From assembly GCF_020509005.1 (NCBI RefSeq), contig NC_063015.1, positions 3,224,001-3,288,000 on the forward strand: a DNA stretch of 64,000 bases, given 5' to 3'. The number at the start of each line of letters is the position of its first letter. Within the stretch, counting starts at the first letter, position 1. The DNA is from Fulvia fulva (lineage: Eukaryota; Ascomycota; Dothideomycetes; Mycosphaerellales; Mycosphaerellaceae). Shown here piece by piece: positions 10,692-23,000 of this stretch. The position numbers were made by a program, and so were the translations under genes. A model generated the notes under the pieces. It did no database searches. It was not told the DNA's origin and saw only the letters and a list, made by a program, of their open reading frames with translations.

Positions 10692-10768
10692 AGTCGACGA
10701 CGAGAATTATCTATACGTAGTATCGGCTACGAACCTCTCGTCTTACTACGAGAGAGCTAAGTATTCTC
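10692..10768 (+). ncRNA. RIP-damaged HDV-like ribozyme at the LINE 5' end
   Basis: This is the 77 nt counterpart of 49159-49235. P2 and P4 are unchanged, and the C-C-A-A junction has become C-T-A-A, still C-N-A-A. RIP changes break the innermost P1 pair (C10698 opposite A10722), one P3 pair (C10711 opposite A10719) and one P1.1 pair (A10713 opposite C10730). I expect it to be inactive or weak. Confidence 0.6.
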
Positions 10769-13700
10769 ACGCTAGAGCGTCGTAGGCGCGACGGGCGCGT
10801 AACGTAGGCAAAGCCGCGGCGAATAGAGGACTACTAGTAAAACGGGTATAAAAACTATCCGACGAGCGTATACTCGTATCGGGAGCGAGTCCCTCTTCTT
10901 TCTACGTATAAGAAGGGCGCGGAACCGTTGCCTATACGCTCGATAGGACACCTCTAGTATAAGTGTAGAATTTTCACCTCCGGAGACCGTAAACCGAGCG
11001 GGCTAAGCGATGAATATTAGACGAGCGGACTATAGAACAATAACTAAGCGGACTATACGACGGCGTCGAGCGGACTACGAAACAATCTAGTATTTACTAG
11101 CGGGCAATACGGTAGGTAGGTAGACACGCGATAAAGCCTATAAGGGCCTATTAAATACCCGGTATAGGAACGAGGGTTTTGCCTAAGGCACTACCTATCC
11201 CGCTATATAACGTACCTAGTCTAATATAGTAGATTGCGACGAGGAAAAGACGATAGCCTAAGTAAGGAAAAGACGGCTATTAGGACGGGGAAAAGACGTA
11301 TAATATAAGTAGATTAGTTCTATAATCGGGGAGGATCGAGGGTAGGGTAATAAGGAACTTTATATTAGTTAGTAGGTAGAAACGTAAGGGGTACGCTACC
11401 CGGCGTAGTGTGTACCCCGAGCAAACCTACGAGGTATAGACGGCCGCTTTCTAGAGATAGGCTACGGTAACGCGAAGGGCGTCAAAACCTAGGGCGTAGT
11501 ATATACTAGTAGCGACGGCTAATACTATCTATATAGCCCGAGAGGACGGATACATATATCGGTTAATAGAGAGTACTAAAGGGCTTAGGCCTATAGAGGT
11601 AGATATTAGCTTAAGGAGTAAATAGGGAGGGAGGGCGTAGAGGGAAGCTTTTGCTCCGGGCTAACCTCTCGAAACGAGGCTATACGGTAGTACTAGATAA
11701 GTAGGAAAGCGCGGTTAAGACTTGTTACCTTATCTTGTAGCTAGCTTACTAAATACGATTCCTTCCTTGTTATAATAACCGGAGATACTACACCGTAATC
11801 GCGGGCTAACGAGGTGTTATCCCGAGGATATATATATACGTAAGTAAGACTATAGACCTTAAGTCGTAGAAGGTTATACTACCGTAGTAGGGCAACCTAG
11901 GAGACATGACATTAATCTAGATCGACACGACATAAGGCTCTATCTAGATCTATAACGTTTATAACCCGCTACCGCGGGGTCGGACGAGTAGGGAACTAGG
12001 AACCCTCGCCTACCTAGAGCGGACCCTTAGCTAAGACACGAAGTAAGTACTCCTTGGCGACTTCAACCTCTACTACCTATAATAGGGACTCGAATTCACT
12101 CCCCCGTACGCTTTCCTAGGGGGAAAGCTACTAGATATAACCGTACGCTACGGAATAGCCTTAGTAATACTAAAGGGAATAGAGACGTAGAAGGCCCGTA
12201 TAAGTATAAGTATAATCGACCTATACTTTCTATTACGAGAACTTAAAGAGAGACTAGTCTAATGCCGACCGAACTACGCGCTAGAAGCCTCCTTAGACTA
12301 TATCCCAATTTAAACGACGCTAGGGGTAAAGGCGATAGAGGAGCTAGTAAGCGAACTACGCCGTAACTAGAAGAAGGTACGCTAGGACGATATAAGAGGC
12401 TTCCTAATGGCGAACCTACTATAGTATAGAGAACTCGAGACGATAGCTTAGCTAGATCAAGTAGCGGAATAATATACGCCGTTACTCCGGCCCTTAACGT
12501 AGTAGAAGGCCTTCTAGACCCCTAAATACTCTACGAAGGTAAAGGAGGCTAGAAGGGCAAGGCGAGAGTAGACGAAGGAGCATACCTAAGAGACGTAGGA
12601 GCAATACTATCGCGCGACATAAGAGAAGAAGGTATAGATAAGACGCGATAAGCTATAGGACTAGAGAGCGACGATCGGGCTCGTTATAGAAAACCCGGAA
12701 TAGGTATAGAGACTTACTAAATAGGCACGACTACCCGAAGTATAACAAACCTCTTAATTCCCTCTAATCGTAGACTACGAAGGGATTGCCTAGGCTACGC
12801 CCCGGGGCAAGGCAAAAGTATTAGCCGACTATTTCTTTTCGACGTAAGTAGAGGTAGACCTTACGGACATCGACCCGAGTATATACCCGGAACCCCTAGA
12901 CATAGATTAGGCGGTTAGCTCTAATATAGTAACAGGAGTTATAAGTAAGCTAAAAGGACGAAAAGTCCTAGGCCTAGATAGGATACTAAATATACTACTA
13001 AAAGAGTATAGAGAAGAGATTACGCCGAGCCTTATAAACCTATTTACCGCGTACCTCCGGCTAGGGTACTACCCGAAGCCGTATAGAGAGTCTATAACAG
13101 TAGTGCTACGTAAACTATAGAAAGAGGACTATACTTAGCCCAAATTGTATAGACTAATCGTACTTCTAAATACGATAGGGAAGGTCCTAGAAAAGATAGT
13201 AGCCTAGAGACTTAAGTAGCTAGCCGAGGACAACTACGTACTCCTAGTAACACAGATAGGGGGAAGAAGCTAGCGATCGACACTAATAGTAATAGAGCTA
13301 ATTACGGAGCAAATTCAGACCCTCTAGTACTACGGTAGGAACCGAGCGGCGTCCTTACTATCCCTCGACATCGTAGGAGCCTTCGATAACGTCTTATACT
13401 AAAGGCTAATAAATATCCTATAATAGAAAGGTATCCTCTAGTAGGTAACGAAGTTCGTCTACTCCTTTCTCTAGGAACGGACGACATACCTAGTCCTAGG
13501 GAGGTATACGTCCGACCCGGTAAAGGTAGAGGCTAGAATACCTTAGGGATCTACTCTCTCCCCTATCCTATTTCTAATATTTATGTCTGATCTAATCCCC
13601 CTACTTACCTCTCTATAAACCTTAGTATCGGGATTCGTAGACGACATAAACATTCTAGCCTAGTTAGACTCAATAGAAGAGAACTGTCGCCTCCTTAAAG

Positions 13701-14944
13701 ATAGATATAAGAAATGCGAGGAGTAGGTAAAGAAGTATAGTACCCGGTTCGCCCCTAAAAAGTACTAACTTATATACTTTAGTAAAGCGAGAACATACTA
13801 TAATATAAAGGCGGCGGTAAGAGTAATATATAAGGCGATCGTTAGACTAGCTATGTTATACGGGGCATAGATTTAGGGAATAGGAGGCGTAGGCAAATCG
13901 ATCCCGAAACGGATAGAGTAACCCCTAAATAGGACATAGGTAGGTAACCTACGTAGGATACTAGGCGTATATAAGACAACGTTAATAAGTACGGTAGAAA
14001 TAGAGATAGGAATACTACTAATCGGCTAATACATCCGGGGAATAAGAATTTAATACGCGGGATAGACGACAGATTACCTAGTATAAACTACGATCTAGGA
14101 GGTAAAGAATAAGATAGAAAGCCGCTACCGGAGAGGGGCCGGACATAGGACAAGCTAAAAAGAGGATGACCTTACTACCTTTACGGCCGTATAGACAAGC
14201 ACCGAATGGCTAGCACGAAAAGAGGAGGAGCGTAGGACTCGCTAGACCGGCGGGAGCAAGGCTAAGACCTAAAGCCTAGCGGAATAGATCGCGAGCTACC
14301 TATAGAAGTAGGACTAGAAAAGGAAGCCCCCTAAGACAATAGGCCCGATAGCACTCCGAGCCTTCTAGAGACATAATTACTAGCTATATAGGGACCTAAT
14401 AGCTAATAGGGACCAAAGCAAGTATAGCGATCTAAATTAGGTCCGAACATATTAGATTAAGGGCCTACCTATTTAGGAGACGCGTACTAGACATCTAAAG
14501 CCTAGCCTACTAGTATAGCTACCTATCGTAAAACCTAGAATATATACTACTACGATGCCTATAGTGGGCGAGAGGTAGGGGAAATTAGAGGCACTAAGCG
14601 GGAAGGAGAGACTATAAGTCAATTATTAGGGACAAAGGCAACATTCGCCGAATCTCTCGGTAGATACTATAGTAGGGATACCTCTAGTAGTTTAGCCTCG
14701 CGAGCGAGACGGAGGAGTGGATAGATAAGAGGCGGAAGCGAGGGGGGGTATAGATAGGGTAGTTATTAGGGCAGGCCTATAACACTAGCGTACCCCTAAT
14801 AAGGGAAATTTAAGACGACAACTAGGAGGAAAAGATAGGCGGGAAGGAGGAGGGGTTTTTACTAACACGGTTTCCCCTCTATATATACAAAAACAAGATA
14901 GTATAGCTATATAGGCTAAAGGGCACTACAACAGCTTAATAAAA

Positions 14945-14975
<31 letters not shown>

Positions 14976-14976
14976 A
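10692..14976 (+). mobile_element. RIPped full-length copy of the ribozyme-bearing Tad-like LINE
   Basis: It is collinear with the unmutated LINE at 49159-53633 from the first base to the TCTA tail (about 14945-14976). Almost every difference is CA to TA or TG to TA; for example 12361-12400 differs from 50831-50870 at four sites, all of this kind, two of them turning TGG into TAG. Relative to the intact copy it lacks 33 bp (near 12466) and about 177 bp (near 13822), both multiples of three and both between short direct repeats. Reverse transcriptase signatures (FVDD at about 13635) remain recognisable. No clean target duplication can be seen. It is dead as a coding element. Confidence 0.88.
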
Positions 14977-15289
14977 CCTATAAGTTATATATAAGGAAGG
15001 CGGATCCGGCGTCTAGTCAAGTATTTAGTCTAGAGATATTAAGGGGATCGTAAGTTCATTCTATAAGGGGCTAAAGAGGCCAAGTCAAAGTCTAGTCTTT
15101 GTAGTAAGCCTACTCTCAAATTAAGGATATAGCCTAGAAATTAGTTAAGTACGCTAGAAACTAGATACTAGAAGTAGAAGCTAGTTGAATTAAGGTTAGA
15201 AACCAAAACTACTAAGTGAACTCCTTACGCTTAAGAAAAAGAAATAATAAAGTCCTATCCCTCCTTTGACCTAAATCCTAGTAAATTTG
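14977..15289. other. RIPped sequence of unknown origin
   Basis: Lies between the LINE tail and the gypsy integrase end. It may contain the 3' LTR or tail of the minus-strand gypsy element, but no partner repeat is visible in the window. Confidence 0.4.
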
Positions 15290-18200
15290 GCTATCTCCTC
15301 CGTAGTAAGGTTATAAGGCCGTACCTATAGTCTCGTCGGCTTAGATTCTAGTTCCGGAAGTATAGTAGCTCTATTAATACCTATTAGAAGTATATCGTCA
15401 TCCTCTTTGTCATTAGATTCGGGCGTAGTAGGTCTGTTCTCGTTCGGAAGATCGCCTTTTTCGACATTCGAGATATTAACCCTATCCTCTAGCGCTATAA
15501 TGTCTTTAGCTTTAGGAAGATTAAGCTCCGGGTCCGGTCTTAACTATAGGATCAGCTTTAGGTTCTCTCGGGCTTATATACCCTTTAACCTCGTACTATT
15601 AAGCTCTTTAAGGACGTATATACTAAGCTCCGAGTACACCTTAGCTATACGATACGGCCTAAGCTAGCGGTAACTAATTTTTCTAGATAGGTTATCCTTA
15701 TACGGCTTGTCGAACTTGACTATAAGATCCCCGACCTAGAACCTCTACAAGTTAACACTACATTTAGTATCGAAGTATTCCTTACTTAGGGTATAAAGCC
15801 TTACTCTTTATAACTATAACTCCTAAAGACTTATGTCCCGTACCTATAATTAACGCGCCCGAATAGCTAATAGCTCCTCCGTTAATCTAATAGATCCCTA
15901 TTTATAGTTTACCTATATCGGGTATTCTACCTCGATCGGGAGAATAGTACGATAGCTATATAGGATTTCCGCCGGAGTTATACCCGTGATTCTAGATACC
16001 GTAGTTCTATTAGCCTAAAGGACTGTAGTAATCTATCGTTCCTAGGGCTTATAGGTGTTCTTAGTAAGCTTAGCTAATATAGCTAGAATAGGTTAATATC
16101 CTACTTCTATAGTTATATTTAAGTACGGATAGTAGGGTAAGATCCGGATATGCTTAATACCTATACTAATAAGTATCCTCTCTACCTCCCCTTCGTTAAT
16201 ACTAGCGTTATTAAGTACAATCTTATAGTAGTATCTATACCGGCTAAACACTATCTCGTATAAGAGCTTAGTAATCGCCCGCGTATTTAGAGGCTTCCGT
16301 ATGACCTTCGCCTTAATCTACCTACTTAGAGCTTCTCGGATAATAAGTAAGTACCCGTTTCTATATACGTAGACGGGATCGTAGTACTACCTCTCTCCTA
16401 TAACCTACTAAGGCGATAAGTACATTTCTCCTACTCTCTAGTTGCCTTCGCGAAAGTTATAAGGAGTATAAGTCCTTACCTAGTTCGATACGTCGGAGAA
16501 GTAGCCCTCCTAGTAATACCGGCTAGTAATAAGATTATATACTAGCTCGGTACTCCGGTAACTATACTTTATATAATAGTATATTACGATCTCTTTCTAA
16601 GCATTATTATCGTCTACTACTAGCTATATCGGTACACCCCTTCGCCGCTAATAAAATAAGAGCTTGTCTCTTAAGTAGGACCGAGGTCTCTTCTTAACGA
16701 GGTTTCGGTACTTAGCCCGGGTGACTCCTTCCGGTCGTGTTCGATATTCTAGAATATAAGCTATAAGCTCGGAATTGGTACTATACTAGGGTTCGAGGAG
16801 TCGCTTACGCTCTAGAATAACGGGGAAAGTATTAACTAGCTCGGCGTAACGGAAGAATTTGTCGTTAATTATCTTATTAATATTATTATTAGGTTCCGTA
16901 AGCTCCTTAGCTATAGGTAGTTTACGAGATAGTATATCCGGTCCGGAGTGCTTCTTCCTATCGACATGCCTTACTTTAAAGGTGAATAGCCGGATCTAAG
17001 TAACCTACCTTACTATTATAGAGTTTAGAATGTCGGATACTAGCCGATTTAACTACTATACTAGCGTTTTAGTATCAACTTTAAGGATAAAGTCTACTCC
17101 TACGAGGTAGCGCTACACCTTCTTAAGGCCCTTTAGTACTCCGAGGTACTCCCGCTTTCCTATATCGTACTTAGCCTCGTTTACGTTCTAGGTACCGCTC
17201 TTATACCTTCCCGGGTATCTTCGTCGAGTATTATCTAGTAATTCTTACGATATTATATAACCCTACCTAATACTACTCGCGTTAATAGAAACGAAGATCC
17301 TACTAGCTCCTAGGGCGTAGGAGATAGTTACTAACGCTAGTACTATTACTAAGAATCTTGCTAGGTTCTCTTTCGAGAACTGCTTATTCTTAGTCTAGAC
17401 AAACTCGACGTCCTTCCTTAAAAGCTTATATATTAGCCGAGCGACAATCACGAACTAGGGGATCTAAATCCGGAAGTAAATATAGATCCTAATATAAACT
17501 CGAACGTCCTTTACGTACTTTAGGGTTAGCTAGATTAAGATCTTAGCCACTACCTTAGGATCTAGATAGCGGCCGCTCGGGCTAGTAATATAGCCTACGA
17601 TCTTTAGGGTCTTATAAAGCTACTACGACTTCTCCCCTACGACTACCGCTCCGGCCCTCTCTAGGCCCGTAAGAATAAGATTAAGGGATATAATATGTTC
17701 TACGACCTATCGTTAAAGGCTAGGCTCTACCTTAGCGTTACTATAATTCTTAGTAGGACCTTTTACGCCGATATCGTTAAGAAATAGTTTTGCTCGGTAA
17801 GAAATATAGTCTATTAACACCTTAGTTACTGCCCGTACGAACTAAGTAACTAAGTTCGTTATACCCTATAGTAACGTTATATACCGTATAAGCCTAAGAG
17901 GCGTTATAAAGGCCGTTAAATCTCGGCTACGTTTATTAAGCGTGATCTAGTCCTACCCCGAAAACAAGTCTACTAAAGAGGCTACTCTATACCTAGTAAA
18001 GTCTTCCGAGAACCCGTCCGTATCTAGGGGAATGTTTGTATCCCTTATCGTTACCTTGTTTAAGAGTATAGCGGAGTTGATCAACCTATATAGTATAGCT
18101 TCGCTGTTTAGCTCGACCTTCTTCGCTACTAAGAACTAAGTATTCGTATAAGCACCTTGACTATACTTAAGAATTCTATTCTTAATTCGAGCGCGGATTA

Positions 18201-19810
18201 TCTATTCTATAATCGCTCGTAAGCTTAGGTATAACCGAGTGTTCCGCGCCTCTTACGGTTTATACGTAATCGTTATGATCTTCTAAGGAGGTATAACATT
18301 ATATCTAATCTGCCGTATATAGCTAAAATCCTACGCTAGGACGCCTTCTCGGTTAAAGAGTATTTTATTAAACATTTGTCTTTCCTTAGCCGAGAGAGCG
18401 ATACTAACCTTAATACTAGCGAGCCTTTTAGGTATGATCTTCGAGCCGCGCTCGATACTAGAGAACTTTTTAATAAGATACCTCCTATCGAACGGGCCTT
18501 ACCCTACTAGTATTAGAGATTCCTAGTAAAGGGCCTTCCGCTTCTAATCTATATCACTATCTACTTTCGACTAAGGCCTCTCGTAAACGCTCGCGTTAAT
18601 AGGTCTTTTCTTATTAGCTTTACGCTTATATATAGTAAACATATACGGCATCCTAATACCGGGTCTATATAATCCTACGTCTCGTTTCTAAGCCTACCTA
18701 TTGATCTGGCCCTGTTTTAGGATCTCCGTATACTAGTCGCCCTATACGGAGTATATATTTGTAATGACCTACTCTCCTAGAGCGATAGTAGTCACCTTAG
18801 CGCTTAAGTATTAGCGGTTCCCGAGTAGTCCTAGCAATTTTTTCGAATACGGGCTAAGGTCGAGGACATTTTCTCTTTATTATAATGCGGGGCCGCGGTA
18901 GTTCTTAAAGTAGTCGAAGATAGTCGTGTCTATAGGCTTTAGGTTTAGCTTCGTTATACCTTCTTATCGGTGTCGATACGCCGTATTATCAGAACACTCC
19001 GCCCCTAATATATTTACTAAGGTCTCCCCGACTAGACTTTAAAAGCGGACCCTTTTTAAAACCGGACTTCTAATACTTATAGCGGGTTAACTACCGTAAA
19101 TTAACCCGCGTTCGCTTTTTTCGAGGACTATAGAAGTTCTTAAAGAGTTTTGCACTTGTTAGTACCTATAATAGCCGTGAGAATTATACTTTTACCTTTC
19201 CTACTAGCGATTGTTCCCTCCTATAATCTATCGTCGTAGTTACGGCCTATTAGTCGTACCTTCCTATACTAATAGCGGCTAAGGATTATAGGCGAATCTA
19301 GATTAGTAGAGACAAACATGTCGATCTAGTAGTATATACTAAACACCTAAGTATTAAGCTTTGAAATTACCCCCTTAAACTTCGCTCTTCTACCCGCTCC
19401 TAGAAAGGACAAGTAGGCGCTAGGTACAATAGGTAAGCTAAACTTATATACTATCCTCGGGCTAATAATATTGACTTCAGATCCCTTATTAAGTAAGGCT
19501 CGAGTCTAACCTTTACTAGTCCTAAGCTCGGTAACTACCTAAGGGCTAGGTACTATTACAAAATGGTCTAGTATACTAGAGAGACCAATCCTTTTAATGT
19601 TCTTGTATAACTCGGCGGTAGGGACAGTATCCTTACTATATAATATCGTTAAGAACATACCTATAAAGCGAGCTTAATAATTATCCCGAAAGACTTCTTC
19701 GTAAGCCTCTTCTTCCTCGTCTTTATAGGTAGCGATATAACTCGTACGGACTTTAGTCCCTTCTTAGCTAGCTAACTTACGGACGGTAGTAAGCTTAGAC
19801 TAAAGATTAG
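15290..19810 (-). mobile_element. RIPped Ty3/gypsy polyprotein relict (G1)
   Basis: Read on the minus strand with stops ignored, the domains run in the gypsy order from high to low coordinates: a Cys/His zinc-knuckle and protease region (about 19500-19000), reverse transcriptase (about 18200-17700, with the active site read as FLDDIG), RNase H (about 17600-17000), integrase (about 16700-16000) and an integrase C-terminal segment (about 15800-15600, DNLSRKISYR). Stops fall where CAG, CAA or TGG would be expected. Gag is not found next to it; copia 1 interrupts at 19811. No flanking LTR pair is recognised, so the ends are approximate. Confidence 0.75.
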
Positions 19811-20044
19811 TGTTAAATAGGTACAAGTTACGTAGTAGTAGAAGACGGCGGATTATACGAAAGACGAAGAAGGACCTAATAGGATAGCGTGTATCTATAT
19901 ATAGTATCGCCGGTATTAGTATAGGTAGATACTAGGTGTCCGGATATTTGCTAGCCTATAGGCTAGCAAACCCTAGTTACGTGATCTGGTCACATGACAC
20001 ACCTATACCTATATACTTGTCCTACGGCCTGTATGTTCTTAACA
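19811..20044 (-). repeat. 3' LTR of copia 1
   Basis: It is 234 bp, starts TGTTAAATAG and ends TTAACA on the plus strand, and pairs with 25104-25337. Several differences between the two are CA/TG to TA changes. Confidence 0.85.
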
Positions 20045-23000
20045 CTCCTACTCAGGCTATATAGTCTCCTACAACCCCTTTACGTAAGCTAGAGCTACCT
20101 TATAAAGTTTTAGAACTACTAGCTATTAAGGGGCTTTATTAACCTATTAGTAGCTATGTCCTTTATATAGTAGTAGTCTACTATAATCTTCTTCTGCTAC
20201 TAGAGATATCTAATATAGTTATATATAACATTAATATGCTTTGACCTTTTATATATATAGGCATCTTTAACAAGTGTTAAAGCGGCTTAGTTGTTACCTA
20301 TAAGCTTGACTAGCCTTAGCTTGTTAATAGTGCCCTTACTTGCCCTTATACTCGGCTAGAAAGAGCTCTTTTCCACTAGTTCTAGGCACCCCATTTCCCT
20401 AAGGACAGTAGCAAGAAATTGTGACTGCTTTACGGCTACGTTTATAGCTATAAACTTAGCTTCTATTATTAATGTTGTAATAGACTTCTACTTCCTACTT
20501 ATCTAGGACATAGGTGATCTATAAAGGAACTATACGTATCCCAGAATTGAGACTCTATCCGCTTTGTCTATAGCGTAGTTAGAGTCCGAGTATCCCTAGA
20601 GATTGCCCCCTCCCTTTCTATATATAAGACCTAGGTCTAGGTACGACCGTAGGTATCGGGAGAGCTTCTTCAAAGCCTTTATATGCTACTACGAGGGATC
20701 AGCAACATATAAGCTAATTCTTCTAAGGGGGAATGCTAAGTCTAGCCTTGTCATTGTTATTAGCTATATCTAGGTACTATTGTAGCTCTAGTAATCCTGT
20801 TTGTTACACCTCTTATCTATAGGTGCCGTAGGCACTAAGTGCTCGTAGCTCTCTATAGGTGAGTAGGTTAGCGTAGCCTTCTCTCTAGCCATGTTCATCT
20901 TAGCTAAGTTAGCGTGGACATAGTGTCCTTAATTAAGCTTTAAAGTGCCTTAGGACCGGTCTCTTATAATCCTTATTCTAAGAATCTTTATAGGTTTACT
21001 AAGATCTTTAATCTTAAACACTTTTCTAAGCTTAGCCTTAAACCACTGAACATCTAACAGCTTCGGAGCTATAATAGGTATGTCATCTATATAGGTAAGG
21101 ACTATAAGGTCTCTATCCGTATAGATAAGTAGGTATAGATCTACCTAGGACTAGGTAAATCTAATCTTCTCTAGCTTCGTAACATAGAACTTGTTCTAGT
21201 CTCTAGCTACTTGCTTAAGCCTATAAAGGCTTCGTAGGACCTTAAACACTATCTTTAGAGGTGCTTTAACTCCTAGGGGTGGGATTATATAGATGTCTTT
21301 AAGGAGGCTACTTTAGGTAAAAGCATTATTCATATCTACTAGGTACATCTAGAGATCTCTTATACACTACTACCATAAATACTCGGAGAGTATTATGTCT
21401 AATAGTAGGTATAAAGGTCTCTTCAAAGTCAACCCTATATTTCTATAAAAACCCTCTTATAACTAGCCTTGCCTTGAACTTCTTAATAGCTCTACTAATC
21501 ATTCTTTTTATATTAAAGACCCACCTAGAAGTAATTAGATTCGTACCCTTTAGCGGTATAACTGCTTCCTAGGTGTTATTGCTTACTAAGGCAATAAGTT
21601 CGTTCTCGATTACCTCTCTCTATATATGTCCCTATTCGGGGTCTCCTACGGCTACCTTATAGGACTTTAGGATTAGCACTTCCTACTAATAGGCTATGGC
21701 CTGCCTAATAGTAGCAAATGTATATTCTTCTACGTCGTTCAGAATCTCCTCTACCTAGCTTATTATAGGGTCTAGATAGAACATCTAGGCGATAAGAGCC
21801 TTATAGTGTTTAGCCTTATACTCTTTAGAGTTATTATCTCCGTCCCCCCTTAACCTCTTGTTACCTATAACTCAAGGTAGCGCTAGGTGTTCGGATGGGT
21901 CGAACTGAACGACATCTTCTTTTTCTTTTATTAGAGTACCCTGATCTCTAAACTTCTAGTATTCCCTAATGTCCTTTAGGGGAGGGGGAAGTTATAAAGA
22001 TAGCGGTTACTATAGTATTAATAACTCGGGTGGGTTCTGTATAGATCCACCGTTATCGGCCTTCGACAGTATTAAAACCGCCTTAATATTTTCTCCTAGC
22101 CTTCGTAACGGTGTCTCTAATAATCCCCTATCGGAAAATTTCGCCCTAAAGGGCTTCCTCCTAATAGGATTGCGCTGTAGCGCTCGACTCGGCTAGTAAG
22201 TAAAGGTGATACTAAGATCTATATCTCCCCTCTTCTTATTCTTAAACTAGTCGACGTGACTATACGCTTTTATAGCTTTTATATCGGGATCCTAGAACAG
22301 CTATTGTTTTGTAGTGTTTTCTGAGTAGCCTATAAACACGGCTTCTTTTCCTCGGTTTATCAACTTGTCTCTCCTTAAGCCTTAAGGTTAGGCTCTTAGG
22401 TCTATATAGACTATAGCTTTCTATCCCTAGACGCGGAAATAGTCGACTAACGGTACTTAGCTAGTAAAGGCTTCTTCTAGTAAAAGAGCAATACTATTTA
22501 TAATCGGACTATTAGGCAGTCTGTTTCTGATTATAGTCTGTGCTTATAAAGCTTCTAGCCAGAACTTAACTAGCATACTAGAGTCTTTAAGCATAGCCCG
22601 GACTATGTTCTTAGAGGCTTGAATTGACCTTTCTATAGGTCTATTCTAAAGAGAGTTATAGGCATTAGTTATGTCTATCTAAGTACTAAACTCCTTCTCC
22701 TACTCTTTTAGTAAGGCGAGAATTTCCTTTATACTATCACTACGGATCGTAGATAGAAAGTACCTTGACTACCATTCTGCCTAGACCTTCTAATCCCGTA
22801 GGGCTATAGGGGCGTCACTCCTAGCCTTTAAAGGGATTACCTACTTCTTCCTAGAGAAGTTGTCTACAATCTTAAGCCAATATTTATATCCTAGCCTAGA
22901 GACTACGCCCTGAAAAGGCCCACAGATGTTAATAGAGATGAGGGCCAGCCTCTCCCCTTTCCTCTCTATAGTAGGTCCTTTGAACTTCCTTATGTTTATA

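Noticed and set aside
14945..14976. TCTA microsatellite as an independent repeat locus
   Set aside because: It sits exactly at the 3' end of the LINE, as it does for the sister copy at 53618-53636, so it is the element tail.
15407..22196. Short plus-strand open frames (15407-15667 and 21969-22196) in the RIPped region
   Set aside because: They lie antisense to gypsy integrase and copia coding sequence and are short gaps between RIP stops.
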